A stretch of DNA of 64,000 nucleotides from CAZZCU01 sp964652825 (GCA_964652825.1 CAZZCU010000010.1:20895-84894), one strand, 5' to 3'. Counted from the stretch's first letter, positions 1 to 8,515 are shown. Notes: generated by a model not told the origin, from the letters alone. Translations and numbers: made by a program.

Positions 1-2
1 TT

Positions 3-1295
3 GTCGGTTACGAGGCAGCGTCGCACGCGGCGGAATGTGTGGCGCTGATTGCCGAACGCGATGGAAAGTTGAGCAGCGTCACGACGTATACGGCGGCGGC
101 CAACGACGGGCAGGTGGAGGCGGTATTTGCCGTAACACCTTTTTATGCCGAAGGCGGCGGCCAGGTTGGTGATCATGGCGAAGTGCGTGGCAAAAATTTT
201 GCTGCCAGCGTTGTTGATGTACGTAAGCCGGCACCTGATCTGATTGTCGTTCGCATGCTGCCGGAGCAAGGCACCATCAAAGTTGGCGAAACCTACGAGC
301 AGATTGTCGACGAAGAAGTACGTTTGCGCACGGCGCGTAATCACACGGCGACGCATATGTTGCATTGGGCGCTGCGTAAAGTTCTTGGCGAGCATGTGAA
401 ACAAGCAGGCTCGTTGGTTAATGATGAATTGCTGCGTTTTGATTTCGCGCATTTCGCGCCGATGACCCGCGAGGAATTACGGCAGGTCGAAGACCTGATT
501 AATGAGCGCATCTGGCGGGCGGCAGCCGTCGACAAACAAGAGATGGACAAAGATGCTGCGATTCAAGCCGGAGCCATTGCGTTTTTTGGCGAAAAGTACG
601 GCGATAAAGTGCGAGTGGTGAGTGTCGGTGATTTTTCGGTGGAGTTGTGTGGTGGCACGCACGTCGATCACGCCGGCGAAATTCATCTGTTTAAGATTGT
701 CAGCGAGGCTGGTATCGCCTCGGGGGTCCGGCGGATTATTGCTTATACGGCACAGGGAGCATTTAGTTATTTACGCGACCGCGAAGAAGAGACCAGGCAG
801 GTGCGCGATTATCTAAAAGCCGCAAGCGTCGAGGACGTACAAACCAAGCTCGATAAGCTCGCAGCGACGGAAAAGGACTTGCGCCGGCAGATTGATAAAC
901 TCCATGCTGCGCAAGCGGGTAGTGAAGTGGAAGCAATGCTGGCAGGTGTTAAGACTGCGCGCGAGGGTAAGTACCTGGTGCACGAGGTGCAAGCCGATGC
1001 TCAGGGCGTAAAAAAACTCCGAGATATTGCCGAGCAGATGCGACAAAAACTACCGGATGGCGTCGTGGTGCTGGGCATGAAAGAAGTAGAGTCGGCAAAA
1101 GTTTACATACTTGTGGGCTCTGGACCCAAAGTTCAGACCCGCGCCAGTGCTGCGGAGCTTATTAAACTGATGGCCCCGCATATTGACGGGCGGGGTGGTG
1201 GCAAGCCCGATATGGCGCAGGCGGGCGGCAGCAAAATCGATGGCCTGAACCAGGCTTTTACCGCGGCTACTGCTTGGTTACAGACGCATTTGTAA
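3..1295 (+). CDS. alaS: Alanyl-tRNA synthetase, C-terminal part (5' end outside window)
   Basis: The reading frame is open from the window edge, so this is the 3' portion of alaS, about 430 codons. It attaches alanine to tRNA-Ala in the cytoplasm and hydrolyses mischarged Ser/Gly-tRNA. The editing domain is visible: the FYAEGGGQVGD segment, the zinc-site motif HTATH and the later CGGTH. A coiled linker follows, then the C-Ala (DHHA1) domain ending in the GGRGGGKPDMAQAGG signature. The internal GTG at 39 is not the start, because conserved sequence (VGYEASHAAEC) continues upstream in frame. The catalytic domain lies outside the window. No frameshift is seen. Confidence 0.97.
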   Translation, partial: VGYEAASHAAECVALIAERDGKLSSVTTYTAAANDGQVEAVFAVTPFYAEGGGQVGDHGEVRGKNFAASVVDVRKPAPDLIVVRMLPEQGTIKVGETYEQIVDEEVRLRTARNHTATHMLHWALRKVLGEHVKQAGSLVNDELLRFDFAHFAPMTREELRQVEDLINERIWRAAAVDKQEMDKDAAIQAGAIAFFGEKYGDKVRVVSVGDFSVELCGGTHVDHAGEIHLFKIVSEAGIASGVRRIIAYTAQGAFSYLRDREEETRQVRDYLKAASVEDVQTKLDKLAATEKDLRRQIDKLHAAQAGSEVEAMLAGVKTAREGKYLVHEVQADAQGVKKLRDIAEQMRQKLPDGVVVLGMKEVESAKVYILVGSGPKVQTRASAAELIKLMAPHIDGRGGGKPDMAQAGGSKIDGLNQAFTAATAWLQTHL

Positions 1296-1322
1296 GGCGA
1301 CGCCCACAACAACCAGACTGGA

Positions 1323-1565
1323 TTACTGACTATCTTTCGCCCACTCGGAATATCCTTCCGGTGCGGTTTGTTGCCAGTGCGCAAAATCGTTGTCGTCCGT
1401 GCTGGCAGCGTCAGCAGTCGGTGGTCGCGTGATTTTCTGCTGGTCCGCTGGTTTTGCCGATAGTGTCGGCGTGTAAAGACGCGGCGGCGTTGATGGCGTC
1501 CACCAGTTGGCGCCCATTTGCAGAGGCGTACCGCTAGTCGTATTGCTTGTGTTGATTGGTGTCAT
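1323..1565 (-). CDS. Small Thr/Pro-rich hypothetical protein
   Basis: An 80-residue protein of unknown function, rich in Thr, Pro, Ser and Ala. It has no signal peptide, membrane segment or recognisable domain. The ATG at 1565 is chosen because AGGGAG lies six to seven bases upstream; the frame stays open further upstream but with no better signal. It begins MTPINTSNTTSG and ends with an acidic, tryptophan-containing stretch (NDFAHWQQTAPEGYSEWAKD). It is probably disordered. It lies between alaS, which converges on it, and the regulator gene upstream on the same strand. The Shine-Dalgarno match and lack of competing frames support a real gene, but no homologue is recognised. Confidence 0.5.
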   Translation of the reverse strand: MTPINTSNTTSGTPLQMGANWWTPSTPPRLYTPTLSAKPADQQKITRPPTADAASTDDNDFAHWQQTAPEGYSEWAKDSQ

Positions 1566-1660
1566 GACAAGCTCCCTTTTGTGTGAACGCACGTCAGCGT
1601 GCGCTTCTTCTCTGTCCATACTGCGAAATTCTCGCGAGAGCTACAATTTAATGGGGACTG

Positions 1661-2206
1661 TTAAGCTGAGGCTAGCAATGTGTTGGTTTTGGCCAAAGCC
1701 TTGAGCGTGTATTGATGCGGTGCGGAGTAGAGGATTCTAATGCCGATCGGTTTTAGTTTGCGGCGCAGGCTCACCAGGTGAACATCAAAAGCTTTGGCGG
1801 CAATGTCCATATCGCCCCAGACAGCGACGATAATTTGATCACGACTGGTGGCAGCGGGAGCATTGGCGTGAATAACGCTGAGGATCTGAAATTCACGCGA
1901 AGTTAAGCGTACGGAGTTTTGTTGGTTAAAAGCCGCGGTCATGCGGGACATATTTAACTGCACGTCTGATTTTGTGGATGCCTCAACACTATTGCTTACT
2001 TGTTCGACGAGAGTTTGCAAGGCTGGCCACAAGTCGGCGATTTTGTGCACTGAAAAAATAACGAGATCATTGTCGGTAATAGCCTGTGCTGCCGACTGCA
2101 TCAGTTGATTCGGAGAGGTTTTAATCGCGGATGTGCTGGTCAGAAGTTGGGAGATTTTATCGGTTGTTATCGACGGATCGGTAAACAGCCAAGTACGTTG
2201 ATTCAT
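1661..2206 (-). CDS. OmpR-type winged-helix regulator with degenerate receiver-like N-terminus
   Basis: A 181-residue DNA-binding regulator. Residues about 95-170 form an OmpR/PhoB-type winged helix: LTSREFQILSVI, then SRDQIIVAVWGD, then VHLVSLRRKLK and a final wing. The first 60 residues follow the pattern of a receiver strand (TWLFTDPS) and of the phosphoacceptor strand (DLVIFSV), but the usual Asp at the end of that strand is Ser. The region is also too short for a full receiver. GGGGAG five bases before the ATG at 2206 supports the start. Palindromes at 2257-2281 just upstream could be its own operator. Regulation without phosphorylation is inferred; the target genes are unknown. It lies downstream of the SDR/ALDH/RidA operon on the same strand. 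Confidence 0.8.
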   Translation of the reverse strand: MNQRTWLFTDPSITTDKISQLLTSTSAIKTSPNQLMQSAAQAITDNDLVIFSVHKIADLWPALQTLVEQVSNSVEASTKSDVQLNMSRMTAAFNQQNSVRLTSREFQILSVIHANAPAATSRDQIIVAVWGDMDIAAKAFDVHLVSLRRKLKPIGIRILYSAPHQYTLKALAKTNTLLASA

Positions 2207-2256
2207 TGCAACTCCCCGACAGCGGTTTAATGAGATGCTTCACATATTCGTACGTA

Positions 2257-2281
2257 GTAAAGTAACTTTACCTAAGCTTAG
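2257..2281. promoter_or_regulatory. Pair of adjacent palindromes upstream of the winged-helix regulator
   Basis: Two perfect palindromes abut here. The first is GTAAAGT-A-ACTTTAC at 2257-2271 (7-1-7). The second is CTAAGCTTAG at 2272-2281. They lie 50-75 bases upstream of the regulator start at 2206, in the 146-base gap after the SDR gene. This is a typical place for an operator, perhaps autoregulatory. No convincing -35/-10 pair was found, so the assignment rests on symmetry and position only. Confidence 0.4.
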
Positions 2282-2352
2282 CATCCGGTCAGCTTCAGAC
2301 ACCAGTTGTCCAGAGTACATGTCTGCAAAAAGTGTTTTGCCGAAACAGCTGT

Positions 2353-3144
2353 TTAGGCCCAGCCGCGACTAAGACCACCATCAACGGCAATATTCTGGCC
2401 GGTGATGTAGCTGGCACGCGGTGAGGCAAGAAAGCAAATCAGGTCGGCGAGCTCCTGGGGTTTGCCCAGGCGTCTGCCGGGAATGGATGCGGCGGTGCTT
2501 TGCATCTCCTGCTCGTAGGTAGTGCCGTTGCGGGCAGCGGCCTTGTGGCGCAGATCATCGATACGTGGCGTATGAATCACGCCGGGCATAACCGTGTTAA
2601 CGGTGATCTGTTCGGCGGCGACTTCGCGGGACAAGGTCTTGGCAAAAGCCGAGACCGCGGCGCGCATGGCATTGGAGACGGCCAGGTGTTCGATCGGCTC
2701 GATCGCGCTGAGCGAGGTAATGGTGATGATGCGACCAAAGCGTTGCTGCCGCATGGCGGGCAAAAACTCCCGTGTTAAACGGGTGGCGCTCATAAATAAC
2801 TGGTTGAAGCCCGTTTGCCAGGCAGTGTCCTCGGTCGCGTGAGCAGCGGACGGTGGCGGGCCGCCGGTATTGTTGACCAGAATATCGATATCGCCAAAAT
2901 CACGTCGCACCTGCTTGCATAAACGCGTGACATCATCCGCCGCCGCCAGATCAGCGGTGATCGGCAACACGCGAACACCATGCAGGCTTTGCAGATTTTC
3001 AGCCGCGGCGATCAGGGGCTCGGCACGGCGCGCGCAGACCACCAGTTCAACGCCTTCGGCCGCCAATGCCGCGGCTGTGGCAAAGCCGAGACCGGAGGAG
3101 GCGGCGCAGATTAACGCTTTTTTGCCGCGCAGTTGTAAATCCAT
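2353..3144 (-). CDS. SDR-family protein lacking the usual Tyr/Lys active-site pair
   Basis: A 263-residue Rossmann-fold protein of the short-chain dehydrogenase/reductase superfamily. The cofactor loop reads ICAASSGLGFA, and ILVNNTGGPP is the NAG-type strand. The active-site Ser region is ITSLSAIEP, but where the family has YxxxK this protein reads LAVSN, so neither the catalytic Tyr nor the Lys is present. I recall a subfamily annotated as 3-oxoacyl-ACP reductase that shares this LxxSN pattern, so this is probably a real subfamily trait and not a mutation. The C-terminal substrate-loop and closing motifs (VNTVMPGVIHTPR, GQNIAVDGGLSRG) are normal. It is the last gene of the RidA-ALDH-SDR set, 19 bases after the aldehyde dehydrogenase. 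Its reaction is unknown. Confidence 0.88.
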   Translation of the reverse strand: MDLQLRGKKALICAASSGLGFATAAALAAEGVELVVCARRAEPLIAAAENLQSLHGVRVLPITADLAAADDVTRLCKQVRRDFGDIDILVNNTGGPPPSAAHATEDTAWQTGFNQLFMSATRLTREFLPAMRQQRFGRIITITSLSAIEPIEHLAVSNAMRAAVSAFAKTLSREVAAEQITVNTVMPGVIHTPRIDDLRHKAAARNGTTYEQEMQSTAASIPGRRLGKPQELADLICFLASPRASYITGQNIAVDGGLSRGWA

Positions 3145-3163
3145 GTTGCACTCGCTTTCTGCT

Positions 3164-4621
3164 TTACTTCGTTGGTGGCATGCCGATCGTTTTCAGTTCC
3201 GAAAAGAAATCCAAGCTGTATTGACCGCCTTCGCGACCGATACCGCTGCGCTTCATGCCACCAAAAGCGGTATTTAAATTCCGCGTATACCAGGAGTTGA
3301 TCCAGACCATGCCCGTGCGTGCCTGCTTGGCCAGACGTCGGGCGCGATCGAGATCGCTGCTCCATACCGATGCTGATAAGCCATAAGGTGTAGCGTTGAG
3401 CATGGACATGCCTTCTTCTTCGCTGTCGAACGTTTGCAGCGTCAATACCGGACCGAAGATTTCTTCTTGAATTAAGCGTGAGTCCTGCGTCACGCCGGTG
3501 ATCAACGTCGGTTCATAAAAATAGCCTTTTGCCAGATGAGCGGGTGGCTTGCCGCCGCAGATAATCTCAACACCTGCCTGGCGCTGCGCGTATTCAATAT
3601 AGGAATGAACCTTATCGCGATGCTCGCCGCTGATCAGTGCACCCATGGTGGTTTTATTATCGAGTGGATCACCAATGACGATTTTTTTGATCTCGGCGAG
3701 CAGCAAGTCGACAACGCGGTCACGGAGCTTGCGATCCACCAGTAGGCGTGAACCCGCCAGACAAATCTCGCCTTGATTGCGGAACGCCGCGCGCGCCGCC
3801 ACTGGAATGGCGCGTGCTAGATCAGCGTCGGCACAAATCAACGACGCGCCTTTGCCGCCCAACTCAAAAGAGATTTTTTTGAGGGTTGTGGCCGCATCCC
3901 GCATGATGGCGGCGCCGGTGGTGGTCTCGCCGGTGAAGCTGATGGCTTTGACGTCCGGATGTCGCACCAGAGCCTCGCCGGCACCGCTGGCGCCATAGCC
4001 CTGGACGATGTTGAGGACGCCGGGTGGCAGGCCGGCATCGCTGAAAATTTGACCCAAACAGGCCGCGGTCAGCGGCGTGAGTTCGGCTGGTTTTAGAATT
4101 ACGGTGTTACCAGCCGCCAATGCTGGCGCGATTTTCCAGGTCGCCAGATGCAGCGGAAAATTCCACGGTGTGATCAGACCACAAACACCTACTGGTTCGC
4201 GCACGGTGGTATGTGAGGAGCCGTCGTCATTAAAATATGTGGGCGCCATTTGGCTCTGACAAAGATCGGCGAAAAAATGCAAATTATTCGCGGAACGTGG
4301 AATATCGCCGGTCAACGTTTCACTGATCGGCTTACCAGTGTCTTTGCTTTCAAGCATCGCCAGCTCTTCGCATTGCTCTAAAATCAGGTTGCCTGCTCGG
4401 CGTAAAATTTTGGCGCGCTCGGATAACGACGTGTTTGACCAGGGGCCTGATAAAGCCTTTTGCGCGGCCTCAACGGCCTCCTCGATGTCGCTGGCATCAC
4501 CGAGTGCGACATCAGCTATAGGTTCACCGGTGGCGGGCGCCAGATCGGTGAAGTAGCGTTCGGTCGGTGCCGATACATATTTGCCGTTGATGTAATGATA
4601 GCTTTGCGGGCGTTTACTCAT
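3164..4621 (-). CDS. Aldehyde dehydrogenase, 2-aminomuconate/2-hydroxymuconate semialdehyde type
   Basis: A 485-residue NAD(P)-dependent aldehyde dehydrogenase, full length for the family. Key residues are visible: Asn154 in the PWNFPLHL motif, general base Glu253 in FELGGKG, and catalytic Cys287 in NQGEICLAGSR. The C-terminal FGGMKRSGIGREGG motif is present. The NQGEICL context and the C-terminal stretch with WINSWYTRNLN resemble ALDH8A1/AmnC-type enzymes, which oxidise 2-aminomuconate semialdehyde. The neighbouring RidA-type protein, which resembles 2-aminomuconate deaminase, supports this. The start ATG at 4621 has GGGAG upstream, at a rather long spacing of 11 bases. Betaine-aldehyde-like substrates cannot be excluded. 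Confidence 0.92.
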   Translation of the reverse strand: MSKRPQSYHYINGKYVSAPTERYFTDLAPATGEPIADVALGDASDIEEAVEAAQKALSGPWSNTSLSERAKILRRAGNLILEQCEELAMLESKDTGKPISETLTGDIPRSANNLHFFADLCQSQMAPTYFNDDGSSHTTVREPVGVCGLITPWNFPLHLATWKIAPALAAGNTVILKPAELTPLTAACLGQIFSDAGLPPGVLNIVQGYGASGAGEALVRHPDVKAISFTGETTTGAAIMRDAATTLKKISFELGGKGASLICADADLARAIPVAARAAFRNQGEICLAGSRLLVDRKLRDRVVDLLLAEIKKIVIGDPLDNKTTMGALISGEHRDKVHSYIEYAQRQAGVEIICGGKPPAHLAKGYFYEPTLITGVTQDSRLIQEEIFGPVLTLQTFDSEEEGMSMLNATPYGLSASVWSSDLDRARRLAKQARTGMVWINSWYTRNLNTAFGGMKRSGIGREGGQYSLDFFSELKTIGMPPTK

Positions 4622-4665
4622 AACTTGATCTGCTCCCTAAAATACACATGACGCGGACGATCGAT

Positions 4666-5070
4666 TTAGATGTCGATGCTGGCGACGGTTTTCATCTCGA
4701 CAAAATTATCTCCGGGTAATTTCGCCACCTGTACGGTGGTACGGGTCGGCGGTATCTGCGCATCGGCAAAAAACTCATTCCACACGGTGTTCATCGCCGC
4801 AAAATCGCGCATGTCGGCTAAAAACACCTGGATGTCGATGATGTTTCGCCGCGAGAGGCCGATGGTTTGCAGCGCTGCTTCGATGTTGCCCAGTACGCCG
4901 CGCGTTTGCTCGCTGATGTCATAGCTGGCGATGGCGCCGCCGGTATCATACTTAACGCCGCGGTAGGTGTTGGTCTTGGCATCGCGGCAGCCTTGGCCGG
5001 CAACGAATACCAGGTTGCCGACCCGGCGAGTGTGCGAGTAGCGGGCGAGCGGTTGGGTGAGTGTCTGCAT
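4666..5070 (-). CDS. RidA/YjgF family protein, 2-aminomuconate deaminase-like
   Basis: A 134-residue RidA-superfamily protein, expected to be a homotrimer that hydrolyses an enamine/imine intermediate. It carries the N-terminal RYSHTRRVGNLVFVAGQG strand and the conserved PPTRTTVQVAKLPG segment with the imine-stabilising Arg (RidA Arg105 position). The segment VEMKTVA follows. Together with the downstream aldehyde dehydrogenase this matches the pairing found in 2-aminomuconate pathways, where the RidA-type protein converts 2-aminomuconate to 4-oxalocrotonate. GGGAGG eight bases before the ATG supports the start. It is the first gene of the operon, reading away from recJ, with a Fur-like box about 80 bases upstream. 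A general imine deaminase is the alternative. Confidence 0.88.
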   Translation of the reverse strand: MQTLTQPLARYSHTRRVGNLVFVAGQGCRDAKTNTYRGVKYDTGGAIASYDISEQTRGVLGNIEAALQTIGLSRRNIIDIQVFLADMRDFAAMNTVWNEFFADAQIPPTRTTVQVAKLPGDNFVEMKTVASIDI

Positions 5071-5151
5071 GGCGTTGTCCTCCCTATGTTAGGCAACCGG
5101 CGGGATCATACCAGGCTTCTATGGTTTGCTAAAATGGCAAAGATGACCTAA

Positions 5152-5166
5152 TGATAATGATTATCT
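5152..5166. promoter_or_regulatory. Fur-box-like palindrome between ridA-type gene and recJ
   Basis: The sequence TGATAAT-G-ATTATCT matches the 7-1-7 Fur operator model (TGATAAT-n-ATTATCA) at 13 of 14 positions. It lies between the minus-strand RidA operon (start 5070) and recJ (start 5198), so it could control either or both. No clear -35/-10 elements were identified. The site is AT-rich, so chance occurrence is possible. Confidence 0.5.
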
Positions 5167-5197
5167 GTTAGAGCAAAAATCCTGGGTTGGAGCCTGT

Positions 5198-6835
5198 TTG
5201 GGACATAAATTTGCAGATTGGGTGCCACAAGCGGATCATGCGCCGGCGTCGTTGACGGAGTTGCGCGGCCTGGTGCGTGCTAATCGCGGTTATCGTGAGG
5301 CGACAGCACTTGATTATGGCGATCATGGCCTGGTGCACGCGGTTGCGGTGATTGAAGCAGCCATTCGCGCCAATAAACGCATTGCCTTGTACGCGGACTA
5401 CGATGTCGATGGCACGATGAGTTGCGTCAGTTGGATCTGGTTTCTGCGGGCGATCGGCTATCACAATTTTGTCCATTATATTCCCTGTCGCATGCGCGAA
5501 GGCTACGGGGTCAATCTGAACGCAATCAAACACTTGGTCGAGGATCAGGGTGCACACGTAATTATCACCATGGACACCGGCATCACCGCCAACACCGAGG
5601 CGGCTTATTGCAAAGAGCGCGGTGTGGAGTTTATCTGCACCGATCATCATAAGATTCAGCCGGATAAAATGCCGGATTGTATTATCGTGAATCCCAAACA
5701 ACATCCGGACGATGAATATCAGGAGCTGTGTGGTTGCGGTATCACCTTTGTGCTGTTGCGCAAGCTCGGGCAGCGGTTTCAAGCGCCGGCAGGTGTATGG
5801 ACGGATTTGTTGGCTCTGGTCGGTATGGCGACGATTTGCGATGTGGTGCCACTCAATGGCGTGAATCATCGCCTGGCCAAACTGGGCGTTGAATCCTTGC
5901 TGAAAAGTCAGCGACCGGTGTTGAGCTACCTGCGTGAACAATGCGCGATGGTGTTCGGTGCGGACGAGAAAGATGTGGGTTTTCGTCTTGGTCCGCGTAT
6001 CAATGCCGTCGGTCGCCTGGAGCACGCTGATTTAGTTATAAAAGCTTTTATCGAGGATGATTTCCGCGGCTTGGTTCACAACATGGCGACATGTAATGAC
6101 CGCCGTAAAGGTATTCAAGAACGCATTGTTCTGGAAGCGGAACAACAAGCTGCCGCCGTTGGCGATAGTCCGATACTTTTTCTGGGCGGTGATTGGCATC
6201 CGGGTGTTGTCGGAATTGCCGCGAGCAAAATCGCTGAGAAGTATTGGCGACCAACGTGGTTGTTTGATCGTAGTGGTGAGGTGTGCAAAGGTTCGGCGCG
6301 TTCGATTCATGGTTTCGATGTTACGGATGCGATGAGCGCGGCGGCGGATTTCTTTACCAAGTTTGGCGGACACCGCGCCGCCGGTGGCTTTAGTTTTGCC
6401 AAGGAGCGAGAAGAGGATATTCGCCAGGCTTTGGTGGCATTCGCCCGCCGGCTCGCGGCGGAAAATCCGGAGCTGTGGCGCAGTCGCAAGCAGTTTGATT
6501 GTTATCTACCAAAGTCATTGGCTGATCTGGAATTGGCGCTTTGTCTGGAAGATATGCGACCTTTTGGTCACGGTTTTGAAGACCCTAGTTTCGTTTATGA
6601 TGGGGTTGTGGGTGGTGTACAGCATTATCTCGATAAGGAAACCGGGGCGCCTAAGCATACGGCGGTGTTTATCGAGGGCGCTCGTGGCAGTAAACAAAAA
6701 ATCATGTTCTTTAATGAAGTGATACAGAGTCTTAGCGCCGGCAAAAATGCACGGTTTTTAGTCGGCGTGGGCAAGAATACCTTCCGAGGTACGACCTCCT
6801 TATCTTTGACCGGCATCGATTTCGATTGTGTCTAG
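5198..6835 (+). CDS. recJ: Single-stranded-DNA-specific exonuclease RecJ
   Basis: A 545-residue RecJ, a 5'-3' single-strand exonuclease that acts in recombination and mismatch repair in the cytoplasm. DHH-family motifs are present: D67YDVDG, D126TGIT, D149HH, then GPRINAVGRL and GGHRAAGGF in the DHHA1 part, followed by the oligonucleotide-binding C-terminal domain. The length is close to the family norm of about 570. The start is TTG at 5198, chosen because GGAG lies five bases upstream and the frame closes at a stop at 5144-5146. It is divergent from the RidA operon. All metal-binding motifs look intact. Confidence 0.95.
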   Translation: MGHKFADWVPQADHAPASLTELRGLVRANRGYREATALDYGDHGLVHAVAVIEAAIRANKRIALYADYDVDGTMSCVSWIWFLRAIGYHNFVHYIPCRMREGYGVNLNAIKHLVEDQGAHVIITMDTGITANTEAAYCKERGVEFICTDHHKIQPDKMPDCIIVNPKQHPDDEYQELCGCGITFVLLRKLGQRFQAPAGVWTDLLALVGMATICDVVPLNGVNHRLAKLGVESLLKSQRPVLSYLREQCAMVFGADEKDVGFRLGPRINAVGRLEHADLVIKAFIEDDFRGLVHNMATCNDRRKGIQERIVLEAEQQAAAVGDSPILFLGGDWHPGVVGIAASKIAEKYWRPTWLFDRSGEVCKGSARSIHGFDVTDAMSAAADFFTKFGGHRAAGGFSFAKEREEDIRQALVAFARRLAAENPELWRSRKQFDCYLPKSLADLELALCLEDMRPFGHGFEDPSFVYDGVVGGVQHYLDKETGAPKHTAVFIEGARGSKQKIMFFNEVIQSLSAGKNARFLVGVGKNTFRGTTSLSLTGIDFDCV

Positions 6836-6957
6836 AATCTTCGCTTGCTCAAAGCAGTCCTATTAGATTTAATATTTATTGAATAAAAGCCGATGAATAG
6901 TACTGCAATTAACCTAAAGCGAGGGGGTGTCATCTTCATTACGCCAGAGGTTAGCCA

Positions 6958-7467
6958 ATGAAAACATTGGTTTTAAACGCGGGCTTTGAGCCGATGCAAT
7001 TGGTATCCTGGCAGCGTGCGTTATGTTTGGTACTTGCCAATAAGGCTGAAATTGTCGCTGCCTACGATCATACGGTGCGCAGTGTTTCCAATGCTTTTCA
7101 ACTCCCCAGTGTCGTACGCTTGGTACGCTATGTACGTATTGTTCGGCGTTTTGGTATCGTCCGCTGCAATCGTAAAAACATCATTATTCGCGATCGTTCG
7201 CAATGCCAGTACTGCGGTGTTTATTGTACCGCCGCTAACGTTACCATCGATCATATTGTGCCGCGTTCGCGTGGCGGCCGCACGACGTGGGATAATGTTG
7301 TCGCCTGTTGCCATGGCTGCAATCGCCGCAAAGGCGATCGTCTGCCGACCGAAGTCAATATGAAGCTGCGTCGCAAACCGCAGAAACCGTCTTGGCGGGA
7401 TTTAATCGGTGATGTGGATGATACAGTCGAAAATGCCTGGCTGCCGTACCTGGCAGCCGTTGGCTAG
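6958..7467 (+). CDS. HNH endonuclease family protein
   Basis: A 169-residue protein with a C-terminal HNH nuclease fold. It has a CQYCG knuckle, then TIDHIVPRSRGG (the His motif), WDNVVACC, and the second CHGCNRRKGDR knuckle, which together form a zinc-stabilised beta-beta-alpha-metal site. The N-terminal 75 residues begin MKTLVLNAGFEPM, typical of a stand-alone chromosomal HNH family. It follows recJ after 122 bases, in the same direction. It is not linked here to a restriction methylase, toxin or phage gene. A repair or nucleic-acid processing role is possible but not shown. Confidence 0.88.
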   Translation: MKTLVLNAGFEPMQLVSWQRALCLVLANKAEIVAAYDHTVRSVSNAFQLPSVVRLVRYVRIVRRFGIVRCNRKNIIIRDRSQCQYCGVYCTAANVTIDHIVPRSRGGRTTWDNVVACCHGCNRRKGDRLPTEVNMKLRRKPQKPSWRDLIGDVDDTVENAWLPYLAAVG

Positions 7468-7482
7468 AAGTAAGTTCAAAGA

Positions 7483-8343
7483 TTAAATCTGAGTATGATC
7501 TTTTAAGATCAGTTCGACGGTGATTTCACCGACCACAGCGCCACCCAAAGCGGCGATAATCGGACCATCGACGAAATTGCTCACCGCACCGCGAATACGA
7601 ATCATCGGGATCGCGATCGGAGAAGTGCTCCAGTAATATTCAAAGCGATCGTAGAGCATGGCTTCGCCTTTATTTACGCCCTGGAAACCTTCGGCGCGCA
7701 TTTCCCAATGCAAAACCTTTTTGAAAGTTTCGGGATAGCCTTCGGGACGAAAGTCACCGCCGGCACTGATGACTTGCACGTGCAAAGTACCATCACCTTG
7801 TTGAACTTCACCTTTTTTGCTGATGTGCGAGACATGCAGATTCTCGGAGTAGTGAAAGCCGGTGTAGTCTTGAACATTCTGGATCACCGGACCCAGTACA
7901 AAAGTTCGTGGCGGTGAATACTTGGTTTTGCCAAGCGACGACAGGCGCGAGACTTTGCCGTAAAACGGATAACGTTTGGCTTCTTCCGGCGATGGTGCTT
8001 TAAAACCATCACCGCCCATCATTTCCGCCAAATCGATTTTCAAACCGAGCGGACATTTGGCTTCGCCTTCTTGTTTGACTTCGTAATTGGAGTAACCGAT
8101 CAGGGTTGCTTCGCCGGCGCAAAGTTCTTTATCGCGGCCGTTATAAACATTCAGTTTGTAAATGGCGCGAAAGATCGGGCGCGGATTGCTGCCTGGATCA
8201 GTGGCATAACTGTCGGGACTAAATTCACGCATGCGTTGCGGCTTAGTCTCGAAGTCACCAGACTTAAATGCCTTGCCTTGTGCACAGCTTATCGTGATTA
8301 CACAGATACCAGTCAATGCGGACCAACGCTTCATCGTCAACAT
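7483..8343 (-). CDS. Hypothetical lipoprotein
   Basis: A 286-residue secreted protein of unknown function. The start is the ATG at 8343, with GAGG about six bases upstream; the longer frame to 8370 has no such signal. The signal peptide MLTMKRWSALTGICVITISC ends in a lipobox-like TISC (Cys20), with Thr in place of the usual Leu at -3, so lipidation is likely but not certain. The mature part is rich in beta strands with no recognised domain. It is convergent with the HNH gene (15-base gap) and divergent from serB, and may sit in the inner or outer membrane. Confidence 0.72.
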   Translation of the reverse strand: MLTMKRWSALTGICVITISCAQGKAFKSGDFETKPQRMREFSPDSYATDPGSNPRPIFRAIYKLNVYNGRDKELCAGEATLIGYSNYEVKQEGEAKCPLGLKIDLAEMMGGDGFKAPSPEEAKRYPFYGKVSRLSSLGKTKYSPPRTFVLGPVIQNVQDYTGFHYSENLHVSHISKKGEVQQGDGTLHVQVISAGGDFRPEGYPETFKKVLHWEMRAEGFQGVNKGEAMLYDRFEYYWSTSPIAIPMIRIRGAVSNFVDGPIIAALGGAVVGEITVELILKDHTQI

Positions 8344-8515
8344 AATCAGCCTCAATTGCAAAAAGTTCACAGTAGATAAAGCAGGTTGCGTGCCAGTTAT
8401 GCGGCAAAAAAGTCAAATAAAATCAAATGGTTGTTGATTATGGGGTAAAGGGGCAGGTAAAATTAAAGTGGAAGTGTCCTACTTTTAGACGGTTTGTGGG
8501 GTTTTAAGAGTACGT

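Noticed and set aside
5168..6025. A 285-codon minus-strand open frame inside recJ
   Set aside because: It is antisense to the conserved DHH motifs of recJ and shows no domain of its own.
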